Shown: positions 41,843-55,155, counted from the first letter of the stretch. The stretch is 64,000 nt of DNA from Nemophila menziesii (GCA_029959085.1 JARWIR010000027.1:7378001-7442000), one strand, 5' to 3'. The notes: generated by a model from the letters alone, not told the origin. A program made the numbers and translations.

Positions 41843-41985
41843 CTGAGTTTTTTTTGTCGATGGCTTATTTTGGATATCTGATAAAAGCTTCTAGTACTTA
41901 CTAATAAGTCTCCTATTATTTTTGAACGTTCTCTTGCTCCATCCTGATAGCGCAAGACAAGTAACATCTTTTCTGAAAAAGAATC

Positions 41986-42720
41986 TTATATTGACGAACT
42001 CCTATATTGATTATTCCATGAGTATCTAACAATGCCACGACATTGCTGATTTACCATCCACTTAGATTCAAAATTGAAAAAAATACTTCTTTTTTTCTCA
42101 ACGGATATCTTTGTCTGATGAGTGGTGAAGGTTATTGATCTGATGGCTAGTGGAACTTTAATCATAGTATTCGGAAACATGTTTAACCATTTATTGGATG
42201 CAAGTGCACGGTCAAGCCTTTCTCTAATCAAATTCGCGTATTTTCTCTTGTTTGTCCATGTGTTAAAACATCTTTTCAGGGGGATGTAACATTCACTTTC
42301 ATTAATGAACTCAATAAAAAGAATCATCCTGTATAAATTGACGCCTTTTTTCCCAAAAATATTTGAGCTTTTTGTGATATTATTAAAATCTCTGACAAAA
42401 ATAGTAGGTTCCATGATCTTAAATTTCCATTGAGGTAGGGTTTACCAAAGCTTAATTATATCATTAATATTAATATGCGCATGAACAAAAATGGCTTACC
42501 ATGAAATACAATTAGATTTATCGATCTTAGTCATAACAAAAGTATTGGTGGACTGGACAACACTGAGCTTAACAATATCCCTCCAAGCGGGTAGTATACT
42601 TTTAGACCTAAAATCTCTTCCTTTGGGTTCAACTACGAAGAAATTATTGAAAAAATTAATATGACTACATAATATAACATCTTTTTCCTTAATCTAGACT
42701 AAAAAATACACGATATATGA
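41986..42720 (-). pseudogene. LINE-3 endonuclease
   Basis: The 142-codon open part (42414-41986) reads VRDFNNITKSSNIFGKKG, TWTNKRKYANLIRERLDRAL and ASNKWLNMFPNT, the second half of an APE endonuclease. Upstream frames (about 42600-42430) give AWRDIVKLSVVQSTNTFVMT and IDKSNCISW, the preceding part. The canonical GDFN has become RDFN, so the catalytic environment is altered. Confidence 0.75.
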
Positions 42721-43796
42721 CGACGTTATATTTTAAAACAAGGTTCTCAAACATTTTTTTCAAGGGTGCCCTATCCCCTTAAATTTTTTTATCAATCAGA
42801 TTATCCATCTGTCATGGCCACCTCAGAGGCCTGGCCAATGTTCTTCGGTTCATGATTTAGGATATTTTCTTTTACAGGTAAATCCTAGGTACCAGCATCG
42901 TCATATGTACTATATCGCATCTCTCATCACCTATCTTGCGCCCTGTATAATTAACCCCATTACAATAGTACTTCCTTTAAAAATCATCTCCCAAACCTTG
43001 TTCTCTACTCGCTAAACTTGTACTTTAATCTTCTTCCTGGACATTTGGTATTTAACCTCGTAAAATCTTGAGTACATATCCTCCAAAAACAAATACATTT
43101 CATTTATGATATGGCCCATTGCATTAAACTCCTCATTATAAATCTTCCTTACTTTCTCTCACCCTCTACTTTTCTTTGTAACTGCTTTCCTCTTCGAAAC
43201 ATTTAGAAAAACCTCTTGTTGATCTTGACTTACAACACTCATTCTTGGCTAGTATGGCAGCGGGTTCCCCCACTCTCTTCATTTATGATATGACGGCTAA
43301 TGGATCAGGAGTTTGGGAATTCTTCCTCAGGTTTGTAATTCGCAGACAACTCATTATCATTTTTGAGCTTTACATGATCCTCAATGTTAACTCCAAAACC
43401 CTATACATTGATGTGATTATTTTGCAAACCATCATAATTCCTAGTCACCATCTGATCACTTTCTTTGATCATCTTGTACATGGCATCAACCTCCGTATCT
43501 TTGGCACTTAAAACCTCATCCACCACTTCAATATTAATTATGATACTCTTCCCTAAATCTCTTGAATTCCTCTTAAGACACTTTGTATAAACCAAGGAGG
43601 TTTATCTCTGTCAATTCAAAAGGATCGTCCTCAACCTTGTATCGCTCAACCACCTCATCCAACACACTTGAGCCCTGATTTTCCTATTGGAGGATTCACC
43701 TTCGTCATTTTTGCATGCTTCGTTATCATTCATCATATTCTAGTTGTTAGTGTTGATATTCACAATCCTAACAAGAAAAACTAGTAGCATTCATGT

Positions 43797-44650
43797 TCAT
43801 ATTCGTGTTACTTGGACAACTAGCACCATTATTGTCATCATCATGTCTTCTAAAAGGAAAAAACTGATAACTTCGTGAAAAAAGCCTCGTGTGTCCCTCT
43901 TCATAAGATCATGATGGACATTATCTTTGTTCCTCGTGGAACTCTCTCTGCTCCAGTTGAAATATCTTGTAGATTCATTGTTCCATCTGGGTTTGACCAT
44001 ACCTATCAAGCATGAAATCCTGTTATGCCCAAGGTAACCACAGTTATAACAAAAAAGATCAATACTCTTGTACACGAAAGAACCCATGCAACCCTATCAG
44101 CTTGACCAATGTAACCCTCAGTTTTGAGATATTCCCATGTGTCGAATATCACTACAAATCTTAGAAATTGAATCACTTCTTGATCATCTAAAGGGAAATC
44201 AATTCCATGTAGTTATATGTACTTATTTAAGATCTTTACAATGTTGATGACACATTGAACCCCAGCAAGACCATAGACCCTAACCCAAGTGAAGGAATGG
44301 CTCAAGTTAAGATCTTTGATATCTTCATCATTATGCCTCATAGACAAAATAATATGCAAGGATTGCACTAAACCATGTCTTAGAAACCAAATGTGTTTTG
44401 CTTCTTCTTTGTTGTTCATGGTGATTTTAAACACATTTTTAGATATTTAATTAAAAAGAACTCTTCACCTTATTCCCCAAGAATAGATTACCACCTTTCT
44501 AAAGATACCCAAAGGAATAACTCTATCACCTAACCTTCGCTGCAAAGAGAACTCTGTTTTTGGCGCTTTAACCGATAAAGCTTTAACGCCAATATAGAGA
44601 GCTTCAAAAAAAATTCACTGACCATTTTTTAGTTTTGTGAGCGGAGGAGC
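43797..44650 (-). pseudogene. LINE-3 ORF1 remnant (DUF4283-like and zinc knuckle)
   Basis: Segments read NVFKITMNNKEEAKHIWFLR (about 44445 down) and NLSHSFTWVRVYGLAG, typical of the DUF4283 region, then LFCYNCGYLGHNRISCLIG near 44040 for the CCHC knuckle. Several stops break it. The C-terminal part (43000-43800) is low complexity and not clearly open. Confidence 0.7.
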
Positions 44651-45357
44651 ATGTTTATCATTTGTCATCATAGTGAGATTTGAGAAGAAAATGGCAGTAG
44701 TGAACAAATCAATGTACAATGTATTATATATAGTAAAGAGAAAGATCTTTCGTTTGGATTTTTAAGACAAAATATCGTTTTTCTTCTCATGCAAACAATA
44801 AACTAGAGCCACATTTAGGTATATTCTAGAGATTGAAAACAATCCAAATGAACAGATAATAATAGCATGCATGGGGTAAAAACAGAAATAACAACAAAAA
44901 GAAAATTTTGTAACTTAGAATCTTACCAGTAGCTTTGGGGAGTGAAGACTGCATAACATGATGGTTTTAATTAATAAGAGAGAGGTATAAGAATTTTTTC
45001 TTATAGAAAATAATAAAATACTAGTTTACCCCGTACTAAAAGCTTGACAGTACAAGGAAAAGGAATTGTGGCCACGTGTCCAAGGAAAAGTGATGCTAGT
45101 AGTAGCAAATTTTTTAACCAGAAGATAAACTTCATTTGAGGCAAAAAACCAAGGTTAGACTCTAACTAACACATGCATATTGTATAACCATTGTGATAGA
45201 TATCTAAAGATGAAAAAGTAACAATATTCTTTCCATAGTTAGCCTAAGAAGAAATTACCCTAAATTGATTGGACTTGCCATGAAATACCACTCATAGGTA
45301 CCACGATTAACCATTGGTAGCTTGTTCATGGAAGAAGCAGGGATATGGTTTGACGAC
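44651..45357. other. Unassigned
   Basis: AT-rich, no ORF or recognised repeat. It separates the LINE-3 5' end from LTR J. Confidence 0.5.
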
Positions 45358-46359
45358 TGATATCTTCCTTTTTTTATAAATAAATCTCATTGTGAAGGGT
45401 TATTCCCTATTATTTGATATATTCCTAATTCTTCCCTTGTTTTGGAGATTTGTCACTTTTTAAGTTATTTGCACGTAATTTATATGTTAAATGTGAAGAT
45501 ATTAGGTACAAGGATTATATGATACGACAAAGAATGGATCAGATATTAGAGAAGGAAAACAAGAGCAAAGGACTAAAAAAATTGTTTTTACAAAGTCAAA
45601 GAGTTGTCGACCAAAATTAGAAAATGAATTGTTTTTTATGTCACGTGAGATTTACAAAGAATTTGTTGGATCCCTTTCATATACATATGGGTCTCTGGAT
45701 TAGGATAATGTGGCCATTTAAATTTTGCAATTAGAAGCTGTAACGAAGAAGTTATGAATTTTGCAGCTGGCCTGACTTCAACTAGTCCACTCTTGGAGGA
45801 AACCGCTTTTTAGGACGAGATAGGTCATCTAAATCTAGCCCATGACCCATGAACGTCTTTTAACTTATTTATATCAGCTCCAAACATAAGGAAATTGTCC
45901 TTTGGCTGCCAGATCTTACCTTTCATCAAGAATTTAACCATAGAAGCCATGAGGATCTAGAAAAGGAAGAATCAAGAGCTGGAGCTTCACCGCGTCAATT
46001 CTACACTTTTCCATCTCTACACTTAGGGTAATTAGCGTAAGAATATTTCGTCTTTAAATTATTTTGCGCTATCCATCCTTGGCTTTTATTATGCACAGTT
46101 ATTTCATCTTTGATTAGGATTTGTAATCATATGAACTATTGATTATTTTTTTCCTAATAAATTGAATTAGGGAATATAATACTTAATTGAATTGGTGTCT
46201 AATTAATTTCCATTGACTATATGTTTGTAATAACACTACATGTATTCTGATCAAATAATGGGTAGCCCAAGTAGTTAAGCTAACCCCCAAGACGGGGTCT
46301 TAATTGTCAAACTAGCATATAGGCGTCTAGTGTGCGATAGTGATCCGGGAGTTCTTGCT
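45358..46359 (+). repeat. Athila-type LTR J, left part
   Basis: It begins TGATATCTTCC, a decayed form of TGATGTCTCCC, and follows the plus-strand order of LTR-A at low similarity. It breaks at 46359 where LTR I is inserted and resumes at 61955. It is the oldest layer of the nest. Confidence 0.65.
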
Positions 46360-46984
46360 TAGTGTTTGCCCCCTAGGTGTGATATAATAAATCAACACTC
46401 GAATAGGTGACTTCCCGCAAGCATACGAGTTGTTGACAAGTTATAATTTGATAAGCAGGGTTATATTGTTCTCCACATGGATTTATCAATGTAAATGATT
46501 ACGCTTCGAATAGTGTAAATATGTATAGTTTGCAATTGGAATAAATAAATGGCCAAGACTTAAATAATAAAATATTTATTTAGTTTTCAAGGACTAACGG
46601 TTAACAATAATAATATAAGTCAAGATTAAGCTAATGACTAATACTAACAATTAAATATATAAAAGATGAACTAAAGTATGAGAGAGTTGCTTGAAGAATG
46701 GCTAGTAATTACCTATGTTGCTAGTTCATTTGTTTTATTGATAAGGGTGGATTGGTGTATTTCGCATTAGCCGGGATTCAAAAATCCTTCTAACTCCTAT
46801 CGATAGCTTAGAAGACAATCTTCCCCCATTAGAGACCCCTCTCAAGTTACCCTAGAAATTATTTAATATGATTTAGGTTCTAACCCTATTGACTACATAG
46901 TTAGGAAATATCTCCAGGTTCAATACCACACACTAGACGCCTATACACTATGTCGCAACCAAACCCCCCACCCGGGTGAAAACT
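46360..46984 (-). repeat. Athila-type solo LTR I, left part
   Basis: It starts TAGTGTTTGCCCCCTAGGTG, similar to the start of LTR K at 62622 (TGGTGTTGCCTAGGGTGTG). It is interrupted at 46984 by LTR H and resumes at 60970. Total about 1.6 kb with no internal region, hence a solo LTR. The flanking duplication is not recognisable. Confidence 0.62.
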
Positions 46985-47093
46985 TGATGTCTCCCGTTTC
47001 GTTCTGAGGATACATCCTTTTAGGTGAATTTTTGACTTATTTGATAGACTTTTAGGCTTATTTCGTTATATTGCATTTTCTCCCCTTGGAATT
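46985..47093 (+). repeat. Athila solo LTR H, left part
   Basis: It starts TGATGTCTCCCG and is cut at 47093 by element G. It resumes at 59502. Flanks AAACT (46980-46984) and AAGCT (60965-60969) are a one-mismatch duplication. Confidence 0.75.
47089..47093. repeat. Target-site duplication GAATT, left of element G
   Basis: Exactly matched at 59497-59501; joining the flanks restores continuous LTR H sequence. Confidence 0.88.
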
Positions 47094-48679
47094 CGGTGGT
47101 CCTTTGTATGTTCTAGAAAATAATGCAATAAGGATAAGAGAACCACAACTGCAAGTGTACAGTTGTCCCAAGTAATATATGTGATAAAACAGATTCGTTC
47201 TCAGGGATAGATTGGTTGACTCTAATGCTTACCAAATAGTGATTAATTGCACGTAAAAATAAGTAATTGATTTTTAGAATGTTTGTTTTGGTATTCTATG
47301 ACTAAGACAAATAAATTAAAATACTAAATGAATGCAAAGATTAAACTAGACACGAAAAAATAAACTAGTTTACGCATGGTATGAAGGCAATACTTGAGAG
47401 ACACAAGGATTTCACCTAATTATCATTCAGTTCATGTATTGTTTAAGGGACAAATTGGTAAATATGTAATGGTCGGGATTTGGAATTCTCCTTACCCCCG
47501 TCAGGGTGGACTAAGGAGCTACTCTTAGGTGCTACGAACCCCGCCGGGGTGATTATAGTCCACCTTCAAGTGGTTAAGTTCTATTTATACCCAATTAGCC
47601 ATAGGATTAACTAAGCTCGTCAGAGTCTATAATTTCTATCCTACATTCATTAATTACTTCTGTACCCAGACCCCCCGTCAAGGTGATCCATTCGCCACTA
47701 AATGGAATAGCCTAGATACTAAAGCCTATGATTGGTTAATTACGTCATTCATAGTAAATAAAAGCAAATTAATGAAAAATACAATTTACCCAATTTGTAT
47801 TCAATTATAAAAATCCCAAATCCAAACACATGAAACAAAATCAAATTGGGATTAACCCATTATGCATTCTCAAGCACTATTTAAGTTTAGCTCATAATAA
47901 TTGAAAAGACAAAAATTAAAGAAATAATTGAGTTCATAATGTTTTACAGAATAAAATAGAAGAACCTAATTACGGAGTTGAATTGGCTGAGAAGTGGAGA
48001 TATAGACAGTCTCCAGCTCTTGTTTCTTCTCTTCCTTGCCCTAGCTTCTTCTCTGGTGTCTGACTCTTAAGCGTATGAAATATTATGAAAAAGGTGTGTG
48101 AAAATGGAAGTCCAAAACCCTTTTATAAGCTGAAATTCGGACTAGGGATTTTAATAGGGATTAAGTGAAAATTAGAAAACCCAAGTCCACTAATTAAGCC
48201 CAAATCCCGTAACTGCTGCACCACCTTCACTAAATCAGTTATAACCGGCTCGTTTCAACTCGGATTGACCTCATTCCAGTTGCTAAAGTTCCGTAACTCA
48301 ATGGGGCACAATTTCTCATCACAAGTCAGAGGCTAAATCCACTTTTAGATGGCTCGAAATCAGCAATCTTTGACAACTTTCCAGATTTGCAGCCTCAAAC
48401 TATCAATTCTTTCATGATATTTCTTCTTACTTTGACTTCATTACACGATCTTAGACTTTCTTCTTTAGTTCCTCTCCTAGCTAGTATTCAAAACCTACAA
48501 CTTGTCACTCAAAACAAACCATATTACGCGCAAAAGTTTAATAAATGAAAAATACTAGAATTAAAAGAGGAAAATCGATTTATTGCATTTTAATACCAAA
48601 AGTCTATCTAAATAGTCGAATAAACACAAAAAATGATGTCTCCCAAGGGCATAAAATTAGAACATTTAGGGAGACATCA
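47094..48679 (-). repeat. Element G 3' LTR
   Basis: 1586 bp. The outermost base is C where the partner LTR has T. It is followed internally by the PPT variant at 48682-48692 (GAGTCGGGGGT). Confidence 0.9.
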
Positions 48680-48692
48680 AGACCCCCGACTC

Positions 48693-50044
48693 AAACCTTT
48701 GTCGTCCCGACAAAGCAAAACTAAAAACGAGGGGAATAAAGTAGATGCAAGAGAAAATAGAAGCTAGTAAATACACCCTAAAGCAATTCTTGAAATAAAC
48801 CTCATATAACAAACACTAAGAACTAATATACACATACACTAATCATGCAACATCAAACACAAATAACTTCAATCATAAAATTAACTTTGCAATGCTAGAA
48901 GGTTACACTTGTACTTTTCTCAATATGATGGCTATAGTTTGTTCCTCGATCCTTATTCGCTTTGAACGCTCCACTTAGTATACTCCCTATTAACTTACCA
49001 TGCACCTAGGAATCACGAGGACTTTACGGTTTTAGAGTAGGCTTAGGGACGGTATGGATGTATATTTGGTAAATTTGAAGTGAGCTTTTGGCTCTCTCCT
49101 CACTTACCATCAACAACTGTCCACGAGCTTGAGTTTACACTCATATAATGTTCTCACTCAACCTATTTGATGCACTAAATTAGCATCCCCAAGTAAGCCC
49201 AATCTATACTAAGATGATTTCCAGAATCTTCCACTTTGCCGGGTATTTATTCTTTTTCATTTTTTCATTTTCTTCTTTTTCTCGAAATTTTTTATCTTTT
49301 TATCCAGGAGAAACTGGGTTCCCGATTTTGTAAAATCCGGGTTCCCAGATTCTACTGTCTTGAGAATTTTATTTCACTTTTTTTTTTCAATCTCGGCAAA
49401 GGTTTACAATTAATATCATCTTCTGAATTTGTGCCTCAATACAAACACATATAATTCCCTCCCAATGTAATTTCCCAAATATGGACCCTCCACCCCAAAC
49501 TCAAGCTCGAGACAAGTCTCAGGATCGTGATTCAAGTGCGGGTCATTTGGTCATGCGTAATAATCTAAGGGAATATGGGCTTATATCGTGGCGACAAAAG
49601 AAAAGTCTTAAGGCTCAAAATTGGGCTAAGACGGATAATATTTATATAAGTGATAACAAGCTAAAAGGCTGTAAATGGCTAACAAAGAACTTCCCCTATC
49701 ATTTTCCTAGTTACATGGTTCGTCTCTAGTTCATATCTAAGTGGGTTCTCTACTAAGTTAGATCTCACGTTATACAAACTAAACATTTTCCTTAAGTGCA
49801 AGCTTACTTCTTTTGCATTGTTTATTAATTTTTCCTATTCATTATCTATGTTTGCATGCAATTAAAGCGCGTTTTATGTTATTCCCTAAAGTCCACTATT
49901 TACTATCATAGATTCATCAAAAGTATGCTTAAAGGGACATTTAAAAACTTCTACAGTCAAACGCAACTCCTAATTATTTTATTGAAAGCAAATAACACAT
50001 AAAAACTGGGATGAGGCAACGAACCCCACCCCAAACTCAAAAAT
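48693..50044 (-). other. Element G conserved 3' non-coding module
   Basis: Shared with D and F. PPT-like motifs at 49492-49502 and 50028-50038. A pair of GGGTTCCC-type inverted sequences lies at 49312-49350. No ORF is supported; the 72- and 82-codon plus-strand frames here are chance. Confidence 0.8.
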
Positions 50045-50064
50045 GAGTCGTGTCCCCACGACTC
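50045..50064 (-). other. Conserved perfect hairpin in element G
   Basis: GAGTCGTG, GGGA, CACGACTC on the minus strand, identical to D at 15935-15954. Confidence 0.75.
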
Positions 50065-50141
50065 GAAAATACCCAAAGAAAATAAACTAATCTACAATAA
50101 AACACGAAAGGGATAGAAAACGTAGCTTAACCAGCGCGTGG

Positions 50142-51434
50142 CTAGTCATCGGTGTAGCGTCCATGGACTTTATCCTTCATAAGTAAACCATAGGTGGCGT
50201 GTTGAATGGTGCTCACCCCAAGTAGCATGTTTCGGATAAGGTCCAGCTCTCTTGTAACGTTTCCTAAAGTAGCAATCATCTTCACTTGATTTTCCTCCAA
50301 CACTTTGATTTTCGATTCCAACTCTTTATCGGTATGTAACTTCTTCTTTGGTGGAGGATCTCTAGGTGTCCTTACAGCTTGTGTGGCTTCGTCATGGTCA
50401 TTCTGAATCGAGACTAAAGATATCTATTCCCCAACTGCGGACGGTTCAGCTTCTTCAGATTTACGCGGAATCTTCGCGTCTAGACACAAGGTAGTGATGG
50501 TACAAGGAAATTTAAGATTCTGTTGCGTAGTAGGGGCATTCTCGAATTCCATAATATTGTCATAAAGCACACGAACTACATCCATATGTTTGTTCTCAAC
50601 AATACACTTGATGAATATAATATGTTCCTTTTTCAATTCCTAAGTGTGTGTTATACCAAAGAAGGTAGGGACTATGAAATGGGACCAAACCTCAGCACAA
50701 GGTAATAAATTGCTGATATAAATATGTCCCTGATAACGCTCTCTTGCTGGAATTGGGTGAGCCCCAGGAATAAGTACTGTTCCCCAAAGAGATTCGACAT
50801 CGAATGAGGGATCAGTAAGGGTTTCTTGGAATGGGCAAGGGCCGGTGAAGTTTGGCAATTTCGATGATCGTCGAATAAGCTCAGCAGAGAGAGGAATTCC
50901 CTTTTTGTGTACAACAACGGCTTCTTTCAAAAAGGCTAGTCCCTCGTAAAAATCACGCACTAAGGTAGGAATATACTCAAGCTTTCTGTCTCTCAACTCT
51001 TTCCACCCAAACTTGTCACAAGTAGTAGCATAATCCTTAAAAGCACTATTCAAAATACCCTTTGGAAGATCTTTCTCAACACCAAATTTCAAGTAGTTAA
51101 TTCTGTTACGAACCTGATCATTCCAAGTCATAGCAACTCTCTTCGGATTCTGAGCAAACATCTTTCTTCTTGTTGACCTTTGTTCTTGAACGGGTGCTTG
51201 CGGAATTTCTTCTTTAGATTCTTCCTCACTTTCTGGTTCATCAATTAGTCTACTCTTCGGTTTAGCCTTAAACGGATTTTCTTTCCTTTTCGGAGCAGTT
51301 GGGATTTCTTTAGTCTTGCGTTTGGAATGCGAATGCGAAATATCAATTGCTTGTTTTGGGCTAGCACCAACAATGTTTCTGTTTCTTTGTATGTTTCTTC
51401 GATAAGTACACATGGAATCCGTTCTGTTAGTCAT
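50142..51434 (-). pseudogene. Element G ORF3 (env-position ORF of Athila), two in-frame TAG codons
   Basis: The third ORF, downstream of pol, where Athila elements carry the so-called env-like gene. From the ATG at 51434 the first 264 codons are open: a basic, Lys/Pro-rich N-terminus, then WNDQVRNRINYLKFGVEKDL, VRDFYEGLAFLKEAVVVHKK and WGTVLIPGAHPI, resembling the domain often named putative plant transposon protein. TAG at 50640-50642 and TAG at 50424-50426 interrupt the same frame; the frame then continues through a helical segment to a TAG at 50142-50144. No signal peptide or clear membrane anchor is seen, so an envelope function is not supported here. Confidence 0.72.
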
Positions 51435-51453
51435 CTCTTTTCACCCCAAACTC

Positions 51454-52310
51454 AAAACTTCAAATAGTGACAAAGCTAGAGAAAAGCTTAGAGCTTTGAT
51501 GTTTTGAGGTTTAAAACTTGAAGAATATGGTGGAATATGAGATGGGTAAAGGCTAATTGATAAGAATTGTGAAGGAATTGGGTTTAATTTGAAGGCTAGG
51601 AAGAAGAAATTTCTTGGAGAAAAGTTGGAATTTGATGATTATTTAGAGAGGATATGAGTTGATTGTGTGTTTTTGTGATGAAAGAGGGTTTGATTCGATG
51701 ATTTTATAGTGTTTTGATGAAGATTTTCGGAGTAGGCGGAGGCTAGGATTCGGACTAAGAGGTTGGCTTGGGAAAGAAGGCAAAAAATCTAGGTTAAAAG
51801 CTCAAAACCGCCTCTCACAGTGGCGAAACCGGGTTCCCGGTTTCGTGAAATCTGGGTTCCCGGTTTTCGTCGCTAGGTCGGCGAGAAAAACTTACTAAAT
51901 TCGATTTTATTTTACCTTCGACGCAAGCTTCCTTGCGTCAAACATGACGCACTAACCAGAGAGTTGGGATTCTTGGCTCTCGAAACCGGGTTCCCGGTTT
52001 TTGTCGATACCGCGAATCCCAACGCAGCCCGGACGCAGACTCTCGCGTTAAACTCGACTCACTAACCAGAGAGTTGGGGGTCTTGATGTCTTCGAAACCG
52101 GGTTCCCGGTTTTTCCCCTGTCTTGGATTCATTTTTCCTCGTTTTTTCATCTTTTTTACCCCAAACTCTGGACCTTTTGACCCCTGGAATCATCAAAAAC
52201 ACTACCCTTCCTCATTTCTTTATAATAAACACTAAATCAACGAAATTTATCTAATATACACTACAAAAAATAAAAGACTTAAGCTAATATACAATGAATT
52301 GGATTATGTT
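51454..52310 (-). other. Element G non-coding region upstream of ORF3
   Basis: It contains the palindrome cluster and a PPT-like motif at 52158-52168. No coding potential beyond short frames. Confidence 0.65.
51824..52114. repeat. Palindrome cluster in element G
   Basis: AAACCGGGTTCCCGGTTT-type palindromes at about 51824, 51847 (imperfect), 51981 and 52093, in the slot equivalent to those in D and F. Confidence 0.85.
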
Positions 52311-52415
52311 TATCGTCGTTAAGCTCGACGGGTTACCTCACGCTTCTAAGGAGCTTCGAAGAGATACATGACCTCTCCGGGATGTGGATCTTCCAAGCGA
52401 TTGTTGTCTTCACCT

Positions 52416-53510
52416 TCATGGTATATCTTTAAATCGATGACCGTTCACCATGAATGTGCGGTTCTCGAGTGGATGTTCTATCTCTATCGCCCCATGAGGT
52501 GTAACTTTGGTCACAACATAAGGACTTGACCACTTCGATCTTAATTTACCCGGATAATTGCTGAACTTTGAGTTATACGTCAATACCTTTTGTCCCACTA
52601 CAAAGTTCTTTTCACGAATACGATTATCATGCCACCTCTTAGTGTTTTCTTTATAAAGTTTAACATTTTCATAAGCATGTAATCGGAATTCATCAAGCTC
52701 ATTAAGTTTCATCATTCGATTCTGACCGGCTAAAGTAGGATCTAAGTTTAACTGCGCAATAGCCCAATATGCACCCATTTCAAGCTCAAGAGGTAAGTGA
52801 CAAGCCTTACCATAAACCATTCGATACGGGGATGCACCAACTGGAGTTTTGAACGCAGTACGATAAACCCATAATGCATCGTCTAACTTCATTGACCAAT
52901 CTTTTCTTGTAGGACCAACACTCTTCTCTAAAATAGATTTTACCTCACGATTCGAGACTTCGGCTTGACCATTGGCTTGTGGATGATAAGTGGTAGATAC
53001 ACGATGTCTCACTCCATACTTCTCTAAATCTGTCTTCAAGTATTTATTCACGAAATGAGAACCTCAATCGCTAATAATTACTCTCGGTGTACCATGTCTA
53101 GTGAAGATGTGTGATTTCAGAAACTTGATCACTACTTGCGAATCATTAGTTGGTAGAGCAATGGCCTCTACCCACTTAGACACGTAAACGACAGCTAATA
53201 AGATGTAAAGGTTACCATTAGAAGGAACAAACGGACCCATAAAATCTATACCCCATACATCAAATATCTCTACTTCAAGAACATTATTATGTTGCATCTC
53301 ATCCCTCTTGGATATTTTTCCCGTAAATTGACATCTTTCACATCTCTTAACATATTCATGGCAATCTTTCATTATTGAAGGCCAGTAAAAACCTGATTGT
53401 AATACCTTGGCAGCAGTTTGATCTCCCTTGAAATGTCCTCCATAAGGTGAATCATGACAACCAGCTATAATCGCTTTAGTTTCTTCCTTTGGTATACACC
53501 TTCTCACCAT
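52416..53510 (-). pseudogene. Element G integrase
   Basis: N-terminal zinc-binding region [18 protein letters not shown] then CERCQFTG. The catalytic core shows GIDFMGPF (first Asp), PRVIISD (second Asp) followed at once by a TGA near 53063, then [15 protein letters not shown] (Glu). The C-terminal part is [26 protein letters not shown] and [15 protein letters not shown], ending near VNGHRFKDI. Apart from the stop next to the second Asp and one upstream near 53511, the frame is largely open. No chromodomain. Confidence 0.88.
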
Positions 53511-53519
53511 TTGATCGTC

Positions 53520-54556
53520 TCATACTTTGTAGAGGAAAGGATCCTCCCAAAAGAATTGTCTAGCTCGGTGAGCTAATCTTTTTCTCTCTTGATAAGTGGA
53601 ACCTTCAGGAAATGAACCACTCACAATTAAATTTTCAATATCAGTATACCAAGGAGTATTTTCTAAGTAAATCGCAAACAAGCTCTCATCAGGAAATTCT
53701 TCTTTAACTACTTCAGGTCCACCATTTGATTCTGACCCTTCAAGACGAGATAGATGATCTGCAACTTGATTCTCACAACCCTTTTTATCTTTAATCTCTA
53801 AATCGAACTCTTGTAGGAATAAAACCCATATTATCAACCGTGGTTTAGCATCTTTCTTCTCCATAAGATATCTAATAGCAGAATGATCTGTATAAACAAC
53901 AACTTTCGCTCCAAGGAGATAGGAACGAAACTTATCGAATGAATAAACAACATCTAGCAATTCTTTCTCTGTAACGGTATAATTAATTTGAGCACTATTG
54001 AAAGTCTTGCTTGCATAATAATCGAATGAAATATCTTATCTTTTCTTTGGCCTAAAACAACCCCCATAGCTAAATCACTAGCATCACACATAACTTCAAA
54101 CGGTAAATTCCAATCCGGTGGTAATGCAATAGGTGCGGTAATGAGTTTCGTTATGATTGCTTTGAAGGCCACCATGCAAACTTCATCGAAAAGGAATTTA
54201 ATGTCCTTCTCAAGTAAGTTACATAGTGGTTTAGCAATCTTAGAAAAGTATTTAATGAACCTCCTATAAAAGCCAGCATGGCCAAGAAAACTTCTCACCC
54301 TCTTAATAGAAACAGGAGGTGGAAGCGTTTTTATTACCTCTATCTTTGCGCGATCAACCTCTAAACCAACACTCGAAACCTTGTGACCCAATACGATACC
54401 TTCTCGAACCATAAAATGACACTTCTCCCAATTTGAAACCAAATCAGTTTCCTTGCATCTAATCAAAACTCTCTCCAAATTCTGTAAATACTTATCAAAG
54501 TCATCACCGAATACAGAGAAATCATCCATAAATACCTCAAGGAAGTTATCGATCAT
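53520..54556 (-). pseudogene. Element G reverse transcriptase C-terminal part and RNase H
   Basis: The RT active site appears as VFMDDFSVFGDDF (54540-54500), followed by FLGHAGFYRRFIKYFSKIAK and [20 protein letters not shown] (RNase H start). A frameshift near 53960 leads to [40 protein letters not shown] and [12 protein letters not shown]. The linker to integrase includes [16 protein letters not shown]. Confidence 0.88.
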
Positions 54557-55115
54557 ATCCTAGAAGATTCCCATCATACATCTTTGAAACGTAGCGGGTG
54601 CTTACATAACCCAAATGGCATTCTGCGATATGCAAATGTACCAAAGGGGCATGTAAAGGTTGTATTATGTTGATCTTCTGGCGCTACGTAAATTTGATTA
54701 TACCCGGAATATCCATCTAAAAAGTAGTAATACTCTCTACCAGCTAACTTGTAGTAATTCCTCCTTTCTTAGGCACACACTAAACCGGACTCACCCATTC
54801 ACTACTCGAGATGGGATAGATAATCCTCGCGTCTAACAGCTTAATCACCTCTTTCTTTACAACTTCCTTCATGGCTAGCATTAATTTCCTTTGACCTTCA
54901 ACTGAGCGAGCGTTATCATCTTCGAGAATAATTTGGTGTTGACAATAGGAGGGGCTAATGCCTTTGATGTCGGCAATAGTCCACCCTATCGCCTCTTTGT
55001 TCGCTCTTAACACACGCAACAGTTTATCTTCTTGAGGACCTGTTAAATTTGCTGAAACAATAACAGGTAAAGTTTCATTAGTACCTAAATACGCATACCT
55101 CAAGTGTGATGGCAA
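54557..55115 (-). pseudogene. Element G reverse transcriptase N-terminal part with internal deletion
   Basis: PSHLRYAYLGTNETLPVIVS, AIGWTIADIKGISPSYCQH and ISSSEWVSPV are followed after a break near 54775 by LAGREYYYFLDGYSGYNQIY and TFTCPFGTFAYRRMPFGLCK. The segment between, normally containing the KDHFPLPF motif, is missing, so a deletion removed part of the fingers. Confidence 0.85.
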
Positions 55116-55155
55116 AGGCTTTTTCTTCTAACTGTAGAGGATATTCGATTGAAGG

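Larger units (their letters stand above)
39962..44650 (-). mobile_element. LINE-3: decayed L1-type LINE, 3' truncated, split by a hAT-like element
   Basis: Minus-strand order: ORF1 (about 44650-43000), endonuclease (about 42720-41986), linker (41842-41570), RT (41510-39962 with interruption at 40714-41466). It has many stops and frameshifts and is much older than LINE-1 and LINE-2. It stops inside the RT at 39962, at the junction with BPA1 copy B, so the 3' half is missing. Confidence 0.8.
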
